From VRUE01 sp036379955 (GTDB taxonomy: Bacteria; Actinomycetota; Thermoleophilia; Solirubrobacterales; 70-9), in NCBI GenBank assembly GCA_036379955.1, contig DASVFR010000025.1, positions 35,827-99,826 on the forward strand: a stretch of DNA of 64,000 bases, read 5' to 3'. A program made the translations under genes and the position numbers. The stretch's first letter is position 1; every line of letters starts with the position of its first letter. Of this stretch, positions 32,934 through 40,911 are shown piece by piece. The notes below the pieces were generated by a model that was not told where the DNA came from, searched no databases, and worked only from the letters and a program-made list of their open reading frames with translations.

Positions 32934-34985
32934 CTAGCCCCGTAGCCGGTAGTAGCCCCGGGCGACGCGCTCGAATCTGGGGCGGCGCAACATAGTCCCT
33001 TCAGATAGGCGACCTTTGACAGAGCGGTAGTTGACCGGCCTTCCGAGCAGGCGCTCGACAGCATCTTGTATGTCCGAGACGTGCATCGGCTCGGCGGCGC
33101 CGGCCAAGACCTCGGCGATTACCCTTGGCAGCTCGCCAGTGCGGGGTGGGGGCGGCGTCGATTGACGAGGCGATGAGGCGGCGTCTTGGAGCAGTTTTCG
33201 GCGAAGCCGGTTCAGGCGGGCCAGCCGGTCGCTAGTCTCGCTTTTGGAAAGTGCGCCTATTAGGCGTATGGCCTTATCGGAGAGAGCGGGGTTTCCGGCA
33301 GTCCCGATGTCGGTCAAGTCCTTGGCGTCGCAGAAAGCGCTTGAGACCACAGCTTTCAGTCGGGCTTGCCCCGCATTGCGGTCGATTTCCACACGGAGGC
33401 GGAACGCGTCGAACACGGCGCGCCTGAGCTCGGGGTCCGCCCCCTGAAGCGGCTTGCGGAGATCGGGCAGGCCGGCAAGGAGCGCGCAGGCTTGGTCGAG
33501 GTCGAGTCCGTCATTACCGCGGGGTCGTGAGGCTTCGAGCTGGGCCAGGACTGCCTCCGCCTCTTGGCGTTCGACCTTCAGCGCGCGGATGCGCTTACCG
33601 ACCAGAACAGGATCGACACCGGCCTCGATCGCGGCAAGCTGACGCTCAATCCGCTGCTCCAGCTCGCTGAGGCGCCGCCCGGCACGCTCGCGTTTGGCGT
33701 CATCACGGGTCCGTAGCTCGTTCGCCAGGGCGGGGTGCTCGGCGCGGAAGTGGGCGGCACTCTCAGGGCCGAAGATCCGGGTGGTGAAGAAGGCGTCGAT
33801 CAGTGGCAGCGCGGTGTCCTCGCGTACGTACTGCCACTTACCGTGACCGACCGCCTCGGCGGCCCTGTCGCCGTATGCGGCTCGGTAGCCACAGGTGTAG
33901 TAGGTGGGCTCACCCTTCCGCGCGCGTCCCTGCATGCGAAGTGGGTTGTGTCCAGTCGCGCAGTGAACTATGCCCCGCAACAGGTAGAACCTTTGCTGAG
34001 GGCGACGACGGCCGCCGTGGGCGTTGCTGCGCCGCTTCATCTCGACCTGCGTGCGCTTGAATTGCTCATCTGAGACCAGCGCATCGTGGCGCTGGGCGGC
34101 CTCGATCCATTCGTCTGGGTCGCGGCGCACGCGCGGTCCTGCGCCCTGCTTCTGGGCGCGAGAGTCGAGCCGGTTCCAGTAGAGGCGGCCGGTGTAGACG
34201 GGGTTTTCGAGCATCGACTTGATCGTCGTCTTCGCCCACTTGCCCGACGTATTGCGCTTCGAGTCGACGTGGGAAGGGGGCGGGGGGCCGCTCGGGCGGT
34301 TCAGCTCGTTGGCGATCTCCTTGTAGCCGGCACCGGCGAGGAAGCGCTCGAAGATCTCGGCTACCACCGGCGCCCGCTCGCGGTCGAGCACGAGGCGTGA
34401 CTTCGTGTCGCCGGCCTTCGCTCGCGCCGGGTCAGGATGCGCCTCGTGCCGTAGTCGGTAGCCGTAGGGGGCTCGGCCGCCGTTGCGGTAGCCCTGACGC
34501 GTGTTCTCCTTTTGTCCCCGTCGGACTTCTCGGCCCAGCTTCTCGACCTCGAACTGGTCGAGCGCTTGGAACATGTGCCGGATCAGCCGGCCCTCGGGGC
34601 TAGTCTGATCGCCGGCCGTGAGCGCGTAGAAGACCTCGACGCCAGCGCGGGTCATCTCGCGCTCGTAGGTGAGCGCGTGAAAGAGGTCGCGGCTGAGCCG
34701 CGAGGTTGAGTAGATGATTACGGCGTCGAAGCGGCGCGCCTCTGGCTCCTTGGCCTCCCGCAGCAGTTCAGCCCAGCCGGCGCGGTCGTCGCGCCTGCCG
34801 GCCTCCTGGTCGGTGAAGTCACAGACGATCTCGCCTTCCAGTTCGGCCGCTTTCTTGGCGCACGCCTCCCGCTGAGATGGGAAAGAGAGCGTTGGATCTT
34901 GCTTGTCCTTGGTCGAGAGTCGGCCGTACCAAGCGAAGCGGCGTCCGAGGCGCGACGTGGGGCGGGATCGCATCTCAGTGTTCAT
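32934..34985 (-). CDS. Large serine recombinase with C-terminal winged-helix-like domain
   Basis: The 683-residue protein has a resolvase domain with catalytic Ser24 in YGRLST and an IIYSTSRLSRD segment, a recombinase domain (about 180-300), a zinc-ribbon-like Cys region (CATGHNPLRM, TYYTCGYR) and a long coiled coil. It ends with about 65 residues (GELPRVIAEVLAGAAEPMHV onward) that look like a HARE-type winged helix, an unusual addition. ATG 34985 is chosen; 34994 and 34973 are alternatives. It overlaps the end of a 51-codon gene by 11 bases. It differs strongly from the recombinase at 23206 and probably belongs to a separate element. Confidence 0.88.
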   Translation of the reverse strand: MNTEMRSRPTSRLGRRFAWYGRLSTKDKQDPTLSFPSQREACAKKAAELEGEIVCDFTDQEAGRRDDRAGWAELLREAKEPEARRFDAVIIYSTSRLSRDLFHALTYEREMTRAGVEVFYALTAGDQTSPEGRLIRHMFQALDQFEVEKLGREVRRGQKENTRQGYRNGGRAPYGYRLRHEAHPDPARAKAGDTKSRLVLDRERAPVVAEIFERFLAGAGYKEIANELNRPSGPPPPSHVDSKRNTSGKWAKTTIKSMLENPVYTGRLYWNRLDSRAQKQGAGPRVRRDPDEWIEAAQRHDALVSDEQFKRTQVEMKRRSNAHGGRRRPQQRFYLLRGIVHCATGHNPLRMQGRARKGEPTYYTCGYRAAYGDRAAEAVGHGKWQYVREDTALPLIDAFFTTRIFGPESAAHFRAEHPALANELRTRDDAKRERAGRRLSELEQRIERQLAAIEAGVDPVLVGKRIRALKVERQEAEAVLAQLEASRPRGNDGLDLDQACALLAGLPDLRKPLQGADPELRRAVFDAFRLRVEIDRNAGQARLKAVVSSAFCDAKDLTDIGTAGNPALSDKAIRLIGALSKSETSDRLARLNRLRRKLLQDAASSPRQSTPPPPRTGELPRVIAEVLAGAAEPMHVSDIQDAVERLLGRPVNYRSVKGRLSEGTMLRRPRFERVARGYYRLRG

Positions 34986-35130
34986 CGTCGCCATCGCCTT
35001 CTTGGCGGTCCAGAGGCCGCTGTCCTTCCTTGGCCGCGTAGGTGGAGAGGAGATCGAGGACCGCCTTCGCCTGCTCGCGTCGGAGTTGATCGTCCAGGGC
35101 CGATCCGCGTTTGGTGTACTCCACCGACAT
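34975..35130 (-). CDS. Small hypothetical protein upstream of the second recombinase
   Basis: A 51-residue charged, helical protein starts with ATG at 35130 and its stop overlaps the recombinase start by 11 bases, so it is co-translated. It begins MSVEYTKRG and has an acidic end with GDGDDEH. No family recognised; a recombination directionality factor is one possibility, but nothing proves it. Confidence 0.55.
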   Translation of the reverse strand: MSVEYTKRGSALDDQLRREQAKAVLDLLSTYAAKEGQRPLDRQEGDGDDEH

Positions 35131-35309
35131 GATGGCTCGTAGCTCGCCGCCCGCGCCGCCGTGCCCTGGGCGTCGAGATAGCTTTCGGCTCCAACCGCTC
35201 GTGTGGGATGGGTCCCTCAGTCGGGACCTCCGGCGATGATCGGAGTCGGTGAGTTGCCTGAACGCTGCTCCGCATCATTAAGCTCTATGATAGCGAGCGA
35301 AGCCGCTCT

Positions 35310-36437
35310 ATGAAAGAGAGCAATCCATTCCGATACAGCGAGCCCGTCCCACCCGACGAGCTGCTTGACCGCGACGGCGAGGCGCGGGAATTGCTGGAGC
35401 GTGCGGCGGGCGGAAACAACAGCCGCATGGTGGCGCCGCGCCGCTACGGCAAGACCTCTCTGCTCGCGCGGATCGCGGCCGACGCGCGCAGCGAAGGGTG
35501 GGCGGCGGTATACGTCGATTTCTTCGGGGTGCTCACGCTCGACGACATCGCGCAGCGGATCGAGCGCGCCTACGCCGCCGAGCTGCAAGGCCGGCTCGCG
35601 ACCTGGTTCGCCGGCGTCAGGCGCCTGCTTCGACCCACCCTCCAGGTAGGGGGCGGCTCGCTCCCCGCCGGGGTCGAGGTGATGGTCGATCCGCAAGCCG
35701 AGCCACCCCTGGTCGAGCGCTTGGCCCTGCCTGTGCGGCTGCATGAGAAGCACGGGACCCGCACGCTCGTCATCTTCGATGAGTTTCAGGACATCCTCGC
35801 CGCCAAGGAGCGCGCCGACGCAGTGATCCGCTCGGAGATTCAGCACCACGGCGACGCCGCCAGCTACGTCTTCGCCGGCTCCCATGTCGGGATGATGCGC
35901 CAGCTTTTCGCCGATCGCCGCCGTGCCTTTTACGGACAGGCCGGGCCGGTTGATTTGCCGCCGCTTCGGGCTGACGACGTGGCCGATCACCTCTCGGCCC
36001 ACTTCGAGGCCACCGGCCGGGAAGTTGGCCCGGCGCTCGGGCCGTTGCTCGACACCGCCGCCGGACACCCTCAGCGCACGATGCTGCTCGCCCACGTTCT
36101 CTGGGAGTTGACCCCCGAGGGTGAGGCGGCAACGGAGGAGACGTGGCTCGCCGCCTATGACCGGGTGATGCGCGACGTGCGCGACGAGCTGCGAGCCGTA
36201 TGGTCGGCGCTGCCGACCTCCCAGCGCCGGGTGCTCGCGGCGGTGGCCGAGGGGCGCGAGGGCATCTATGCGGCTGGGCGCCGGCACGGCGGCTCGCGGG
36301 GTGGGGCTGCCGTCAAGGCGACCGAGGCCCTGGTCGATCGCGGCGAGGTCGCCGAGGATTCCTCCGCCGTCAGCGGCTTTCGCGTTATCGACCCCCTGCT
36401 CGCCGCCTGGGTCAATGAGGGGCGCCCAGGCGTATAG
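35310..36437 (+). CDS. AAA-type P-loop ATPase
   Basis: The 375-residue protein has Walker A MVAPRRYGKTSL (about 40-51), Walker B TLVIFDEFQD (about 152-161) and a C-terminal winged-helix part (about 295-370). This is the archaeal-type ATPase/AAA_16-like STAND or ORC-like family often found on mobile DNA. The gap 35131-35309 before it holds its promoter region but no clear -35/-10 pair. It is convergent with module B. Confidence 0.78.
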   Translation: MKESNPFRYSEPVPPDELLDRDGEARELLERAAGGNNSRMVAPRRYGKTSLLARIAADARSEGWAAVYVDFFGVLTLDDIAQRIERAYAAELQGRLATWFAGVRRLLRPTLQVGGGSLPAGVEVMVDPQAEPPLVERLALPVRLHEKHGTRTLVIFDEFQDILAAKERADAVIRSEIQHHGDAASYVFAGSHVGMMRQLFADRRRAFYGQAGPVDLPPLRADDVADHLSAHFEATGREVGPALGPLLDTAAGHPQRTMLLAHVLWELTPEGEAATEETWLAAYDRVMRDVRDELRAVWSALPTSQRRVLAAVAEGREGIYAAGRRHGGSRGGAAVKATEALVDRGEVAEDSSAVSGFRVIDPLLAAWVNEGRPGV

Positions 36438-36448
36438 CCGCGCTTCGA

Positions 36449-37327
36449 TCACGAGTCTCCCAGCCAGTCGATCGGCTGCTCGGGATCGCGGAAGTTGCGG
36501 AAGATCGGCGCGAAGGGACCCTCGGCTCGCAGGTCCTCGAACAGGCAGAAGGAGATCGCCACCTCCGGCGCGCGGGTAAGCTGGGGATCGCTTCGCAGCA
36601 GGGCGATGGCGGTCGAGCGGCGGCGCTCCAGCACAGCCCTGCTTCCTCCGGAGAGGACGCAATGGACTGGCGGGAACACCGGATAGCGCAAGCGCCACAG
36701 CGGCTCTCCATCCTCACCGGTCAGCCGATGCAGCTCGGCGTAGCGGACCAGCTCAGCGGCGAGCCGATCGACCGAGAGGGTGGCGCGGTCGAGCTCCAGG
36801 AAGCGCTGCTCGATCGCGACTCCATTCCCGTCGAGGCGCAGGTAGGTGAAGACGGCATCGGAGATCAGCGCCCGCCGTCGTCGGCCGCGTCCGTAGTTGA
36901 GCGGATGGGAGATCTCCTGGCGCCAGGCGAAGGGGCCGAAATCGTCGCCCCGCTCGTGGGCGGCGGTGAGGAAGCAGATCGCCGAGTCGTTGACCGCGAG
37001 CGTGTGGGCTTGAAGCGCCCCGGCCGCGTCCTCGGCGCCGATCAGGCGCGGCTCGCCGTCTAGGACGCCGGCCTCCCGCGCCAGGCGAGCGCCGCGCTCG
37101 GTGACGTGCCAGAGTCGGCGCGGCGCGCCATGTGGGGTCTCGATGTAGCCGGCGAGCCCCGCTTCGCCGAGGCGGGACAAGACCTTCTGCGCCCAGCGGT
37201 GGCTGCCATCGGGTAGGTGGATGGCCCGGACCTGAGCGGCGGAGAGGATGCGGTGCTGGGCGAGCGAGGCGACCACCTCGATCCCAGTCTGCGAGCACGC
37301 CGATCGGAGGGCGGCGAGATCGGTCAC
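36449..37327 (-). CDS. Replication-relaxation family protein (module B)
   Basis: The 292-residue protein starts with GTG at 37327, overlapping the ATPase stop (GTGA). It has the same plan as the module A protein: N-terminal winged helix (VVASLAQHRILSAAQVRAIH, QKVLSRLGEAGLAGYI) and a C-terminal domain with an ALISDAVFTYLR strand and an Asp/Glu pattern (IEQRFLELDRATLSVDRLA). Sequence similarity to the module A copy is low but order, partner and length agree. Confidence 0.7.
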   Translation of the reverse strand: MTDLAALRSACSQTGIEVVASLAQHRILSAAQVRAIHLPDGSHRWAQKVLSRLGEAGLAGYIETPHGAPRRLWHVTERGARLAREAGVLDGEPRLIGAEDAAGALQAHTLAVNDSAICFLTAAHERGDDFGPFAWRQEISHPLNYGRGRRRRALISDAVFTYLRLDGNGVAIEQRFLELDRATLSVDRLAAELVRYAELHRLTGEDGEPLWRLRYPVFPPVHCVLSGGSRAVLERRRSTAIALLRSDPQLTRAPEVAISFCLFEDLRAEGPFAPIFRNFRDPEQPIDWLGDS

Positions 37328-39954
37328 GGCTGCCCGCCTTCTCCGGTCGGCGCCCAAAGCGGAGCCGGCCGGGCCGCACCATCCTCGCTCGCCGGCGCGG
37401 ATCGCTCGCTGGCGCCCGGCTTGCGCTTCAGCTCCTCGAGCTTGGCGAGGATGCGCTCGTCGAGCGTTTCGAGGTGGGCGATCACCTCGCCAGCCGGCAG
37501 TCGGCCCGCGGCTTCGCTTGCCGACGCTTTGCCGTGAGCGGCTGGCGCTTCGAGAACGTCCTCGACCCTGATCCCGCCGAGGGCGAAAGGCTTGCTCAGC
37601 TCGCCGCGGTGAGTGACCTGGGCGATGAAGCGGTAGCGGCCCAGCTTGGTCAGCGCGGCTGGGTTGGGTTGGCCCGCCCACTCCTTAGTGAGCAGGGCGG
37701 CAGCGTGGGAGTTCAGCGCGGTGGCGAGCAGGTGCGAGCGGTTGGTGGTGAGGGCGTTCAGCGTTTGCGGGTTCAACCGCTCGGGGTTCTGGTTAAGGAC
37801 GACCGCGCGGAGCCCGAACTTGGCGCTCTGCTCCAGCAGGGCGGCGAGGTTGCCCGAGGCTGCGCCGTCGTAGCTCTGGACCTCATCGAGGAAGACCCAG
37901 AAGGGGCGGCGAGCAGCGGGAGCGAGCTCGGATCTGGTGCGAGCGGCGTGGAGCAGGTCGAAGAGCAGCAGGTTGGCGAGCAGGCGCTCGCGGGTGCCGC
38001 CCGAGCCGGGACAGGCGAGGACGATCTGCCCGTTGTCCATAGCGTCTCGCACTCGGTAGGTGCTCTGGCTCTGCCCGAGCAGGGCGCTGATCGGAGTCGA
38101 GTGGCGCAGGCGGTCGACGAGGTTGGTGAGCGGAGTGATCGCCTCCTGGGCGAGCAGCGGGAAGCGGTCGATCCAGAACGCCTGAGAGGCCTTCGGCAGG
38201 AACGGGAGGGCGGCGGCGCGCCAGCGCTCGTTGGAGAGCAGGGTGGGGAGCTGGAAGATCGTCGGCGCCAGCTCGGGCGGCAGGACCGGCGCGATCGCGG
38301 CCAGCGCTCCTGCGGCCTGCGTGGTCAGGTTGATCGCGCGGGTGCTCTGCTCTCCCCATTGGAGGGTCGAGGCGAAGGCATCGACGATCGCCTCCACCCG
38401 CGACTCGGCGGCGGCCGGCTCGCTGCCACTCAGCTCAAAGAGGTTCCAACCGGGCAGGCTTTCCAGCCGCGCCGAGCTGAGGTCGATCTCGACCACCCGG
38501 CAGGCGACGTCGGGATCGTCCAGGTAGGGCCTGATCCGCTGCAAAGCGTCTGCATGAGGATCGAGGAAGAGCCCGCCGTGGCTCGAGCGGACCAGGTGGA
38601 CGAACTGGGCGATGGCGGTCTCGGTCTTGCCGTAGCGGCTGCGCCCGGCGACGTAGGAGAAGAAGGTGTCGGCGGCGCGGACCCCAACGACCCGCTCGCC
38701 GCCCTCCCCGGCGATCCGGCCGAGCGGGATCAGATCGTCCTTGGCCTTCTCAAAAGTCGGCAGCTCCGGTGGTGCCGGCAGGAGGGTGCCAGAGCGCAGC
38801 ACGTTCTCGCCGAGGCAGTGGACGGTCGGCGGCTTTAGGAAGCCCGCCACCTCGCGAGCGGTGAGGATGCTGCGCCGCGCCGGCCGGAAGAGGCCCGAGG
38901 AGAGGCGGCGGTCGAAGCCCCGCCTTCGCGTCGGGAAGTCCGAGCCGAAGAACACCGCGTCGCCGATCCCGAGCCCGGCCGGTCGCAGCCAGTTCTGCGC
39001 GGCGAATGGCTCGAAGGCGGCGAGCAGGCTCTGCATCGCCAACTTCGCGCGAGGGCGCTCGGCGGCCTGGCAGCAGAGCAGGACTTGCGCCTCGAAGAGC
39101 GGGCCGGCGTCGCGCAGCTTCGCGTCGAGGGCCTGGCCGACCAGACGGCGGTCGATCAACTCGGCGGGATCGGCGGTGTCGCGGCGGCGCTCGCCGTCGA
39201 GCACCTCCATCAAGCTGCGCCGTTCGCCATGTGCCCGCCGCGCCTGTCGCTTCAAGCGGCGGCGAAGCCGGGTGCGGCGGCGCCCCGCTGCCGGCAGCAG
39301 GTCGAGGCAGACCGTTGATCGCTCGCCGTCCTGCGGGCGAAGCGAGGCCATCGCCGCGGCGAAGGGCTGGAGCGGGTCGGGCTCGTTGTCGAGCCGGGCC
39401 AGGGGTTCGACACTGGGGCGGGCCAGAATCAGCTCGGTGCGCAGCGTGACCCCGCCGGGCCGGTCGAGCTCGGATGCCACCTCGGCCGCATCGCGCAGCT
39501 CGACTCCCTCGTAGCCGCGCAGCGCGTTGCGCAGGAGCTGGCGGGAGCGGGCCGGCACTTCGAGCAGGTAGAGGAGCCGTCCCTCGCCGTCATTGGTCAG
39601 CCGCACCCGCATTGCGCAGGCGCGGCGATCGAACCAACCGCGCACGCTGCGATCTGCCCGTGCCAGCTCGGCGGCGACACGCAGGACGGCCTCGGGCTTC
39701 GCGTCGAACTCGTCGGCCGGCACGATCGCCGCTGCGGTTCGCGTCGCCAGCGTGCGGCGCGTGGCGAGGAGGCGCTGTGTAGCCAGCGCGGTGGCGATAG
39801 CGAGGGCGCCGAGTGCGAAGGGCGCGAGCGACGCTGCGGAGGCGAGGAGCTGATCGACGCGGATGCTCGACACCGCGCGCCAGATGGAGACGGCCACGAG
39901 CAGGGCGAAGAGCGCCAGCATCGGCCGCGGGTCGGAGCGATCCTCACCCATCAT
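37324..39954 (-). CDS. TraD/VirD4-like conjugation ATPase (module B)
   Basis: The 876-residue protein has two N-terminal transmembrane helices (about 12-30 and 38-58), Walker A AGRSRYGKTET (about 436-446) and Walker B FWVFLDEVQSYDG near residue 685, with a VVLNQNPERLNPQ sensor segment. This is the architecture of membrane-bound type IV coupling proteins. The Walker A Gly is replaced by Arg-Tyr in the middle (GRSRYGKT), still within GxxxxGKT. It is coupled to the replication-relaxation gene. It would pump element DNA during transfer. Confidence 0.8.
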   Translation of the reverse strand: MMGEDRSDPRPMLALFALLVAVSIWRAVSSIRVDQLLASAASLAPFALGALAIATALATQRLLATRRTLATRTAAAIVPADEFDAKPEAVLRVAAELARADRSVRGWFDRRACAMRVRLTNDGEGRLLYLLEVPARSRQLLRNALRGYEGVELRDAAEVASELDRPGGVTLRTELILARPSVEPLARLDNEPDPLQPFAAAMASLRPQDGERSTVCLDLLPAAGRRRTRLRRRLKRQARRAHGERRSLMEVLDGERRRDTADPAELIDRRLVGQALDAKLRDAGPLFEAQVLLCCQAAERPRAKLAMQSLLAAFEPFAAQNWLRPAGLGIGDAVFFGSDFPTRRRGFDRRLSSGLFRPARRSILTAREVAGFLKPPTVHCLGENVLRSGTLLPAPPELPTFEKAKDDLIPLGRIAGEGGERVVGVRAADTFFSYVAGRSRYGKTETAIAQFVHLVRSSHGGLFLDPHADALQRIRPYLDDPDVACRVVEIDLSSARLESLPGWNLFELSGSEPAAAESRVEAIVDAFASTLQWGEQSTRAINLTTQAAGALAAIAPVLPPELAPTIFQLPTLLSNERWRAAALPFLPKASQAFWIDRFPLLAQEAITPLTNLVDRLRHSTPISALLGQSQSTYRVRDAMDNGQIVLACPGSGGTRERLLANLLLFDLLHAARTRSELAPAARRPFWVFLDEVQSYDGAASGNLAALLEQSAKFGLRAVVLNQNPERLNPQTLNALTTNRSHLLATALNSHAAALLTKEWAGQPNPAALTKLGRYRFIAQVTHRGELSKPFALGGIRVEDVLEAPAAHGKASASEAAGRLPAGEVIAHLETLDERILAKLEELKRKPGASERSAPASEDGAARPAPLWAPTGEGGQP

Positions 39955-40428
39955 GCGCCGACCTCTGGGTCGCGTAGGTATGTCGGCAAAGCACAGGCCC
40001 CGCAATCGGCGCTGCGCTGCGGAATCTGGCGCTTTCGCGGCAGCGTCCAGGCGAACCGAGGGGCGGCCTGACGGTCGGCCCGACGATCGAACCGCCAGGC
40101 GACCCGTTGCGCTGCCCCGGCTTGGATTCCGTAAAAGGGCTCACATCTATACGGAGCAAGAAGCAGCCAAAGTGGACCGTCTTGTGTGACGAATCCGACA
40201 TTTGCCGCAACGACTGTCGGGCTGCTTGCCTCATAACCCTTTTGTCGAACGAGGCGGGGTTTTGCGCCACGAATTTCCGCATCTACAACAACAGGGGGCC
40301 GAGCAGCGAAAGTGGACCCCCTTATGTGATGAATCCGACTTTGGCGGGCCGCATCTGGGTCAGTGAGGTCCACCGAGCGCCTGCAACTGCGCACCCTCGT
40401 TGAGGACTGTGAGGCGGGCTGAACTCGG
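39955..40428. repeat. Non-coding stretch with a direct repeat of about 42 bp
   Basis: No convincing gene. Two imperfect copies (about 40163-40204 and 40303-40344), 140 bases apart, share AGCAGC, AAAGTGGACC, CTT, TGTGA and GAATCCGAC blocks. Such GTGGACC-containing multiple repeats resemble the ends of IS21-like transposons, so these may be the relic of an insertion sequence. No transposase remains. Confidence 0.5.
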
Positions 40429-40884
40429 CTAAACGTCAGCGAGGGCGGCAAGTCGCGCCGCGATGTGGTCAGCTACCTGCGCAGGGGCCTCGTGTTCCCA
40501 GGCTCGAAGGACTGACCAGCCGATATCTTCAAGGAGCCTGTCGATCAAGCGATCTCGCTTGACATTCCGCTCCAGCTTTGGAAGCCAGTAGTCAGCGTTC
40601 GTTCGGGGCAGCGTCGCGTGGATGGGGCACTGGTGCCAGAAGCAACCGTCGATGAACACCGCGAGCCTCTTCCGCGGAAAGACGATGTCCGCGCGGACTA
40701 CCCGGCCGGGTAGTTGCACTCGGTGGTCAACTCGAAAGCGGAGGCCACGCCGATGAAGCGCAGAGCGGACTGCTACCTCTGGCTTCGTATCGCGGCGGCG
40801 ATTGCCACGCATCCGAATCGATACGCCATCGTTCGTCGCTTGCGGATATTCCTCGACGGTCACGTCCAGCGTGGGAGCAGACAT
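40429..40884 (-). CDS. vsr: Very short patch repair (Vsr) endonuclease
   Basis: The 151-residue protein has all Vsr hallmarks: RADIVFPRKRLAVFIDGCFWH (Asp66 as metal ligand, His84 region), CPIHATLPRTNADYW and a KLERNVKRD helix. Vsr nicks at T-G mismatches produced by deamination of 5-methylcytosine. It is the last gene of the predicted defence operon, 27 bases after the NurA-like gene, and fits the encoded m5C methyltransferase. In some systems Vsr-like nucleases act directly in restriction. Confidence 0.92.
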   Translation of the reverse strand: MSAPTLDVTVEEYPQATNDGVSIRMRGNRRRDTKPEVAVRSALHRRGLRFRVDHRVQLPGRVVRADIVFPRKRLAVFIDGCFWHQCPIHATLPRTNADYWLPKLERNVKRDRLIDRLLEDIGWSVLRAWEHEAPAQVADHIAARLAALADV

Positions 40885-40911
40885 GCGCCGAAGCGTCCTC
40901 CGACTCCTTGT

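Noticed and set aside
35217..36698. Minus-strand frame opposite the AAA ATPase
   Set aside because: It overlaps a gene with clear Walker motifs and has no recognisable features.
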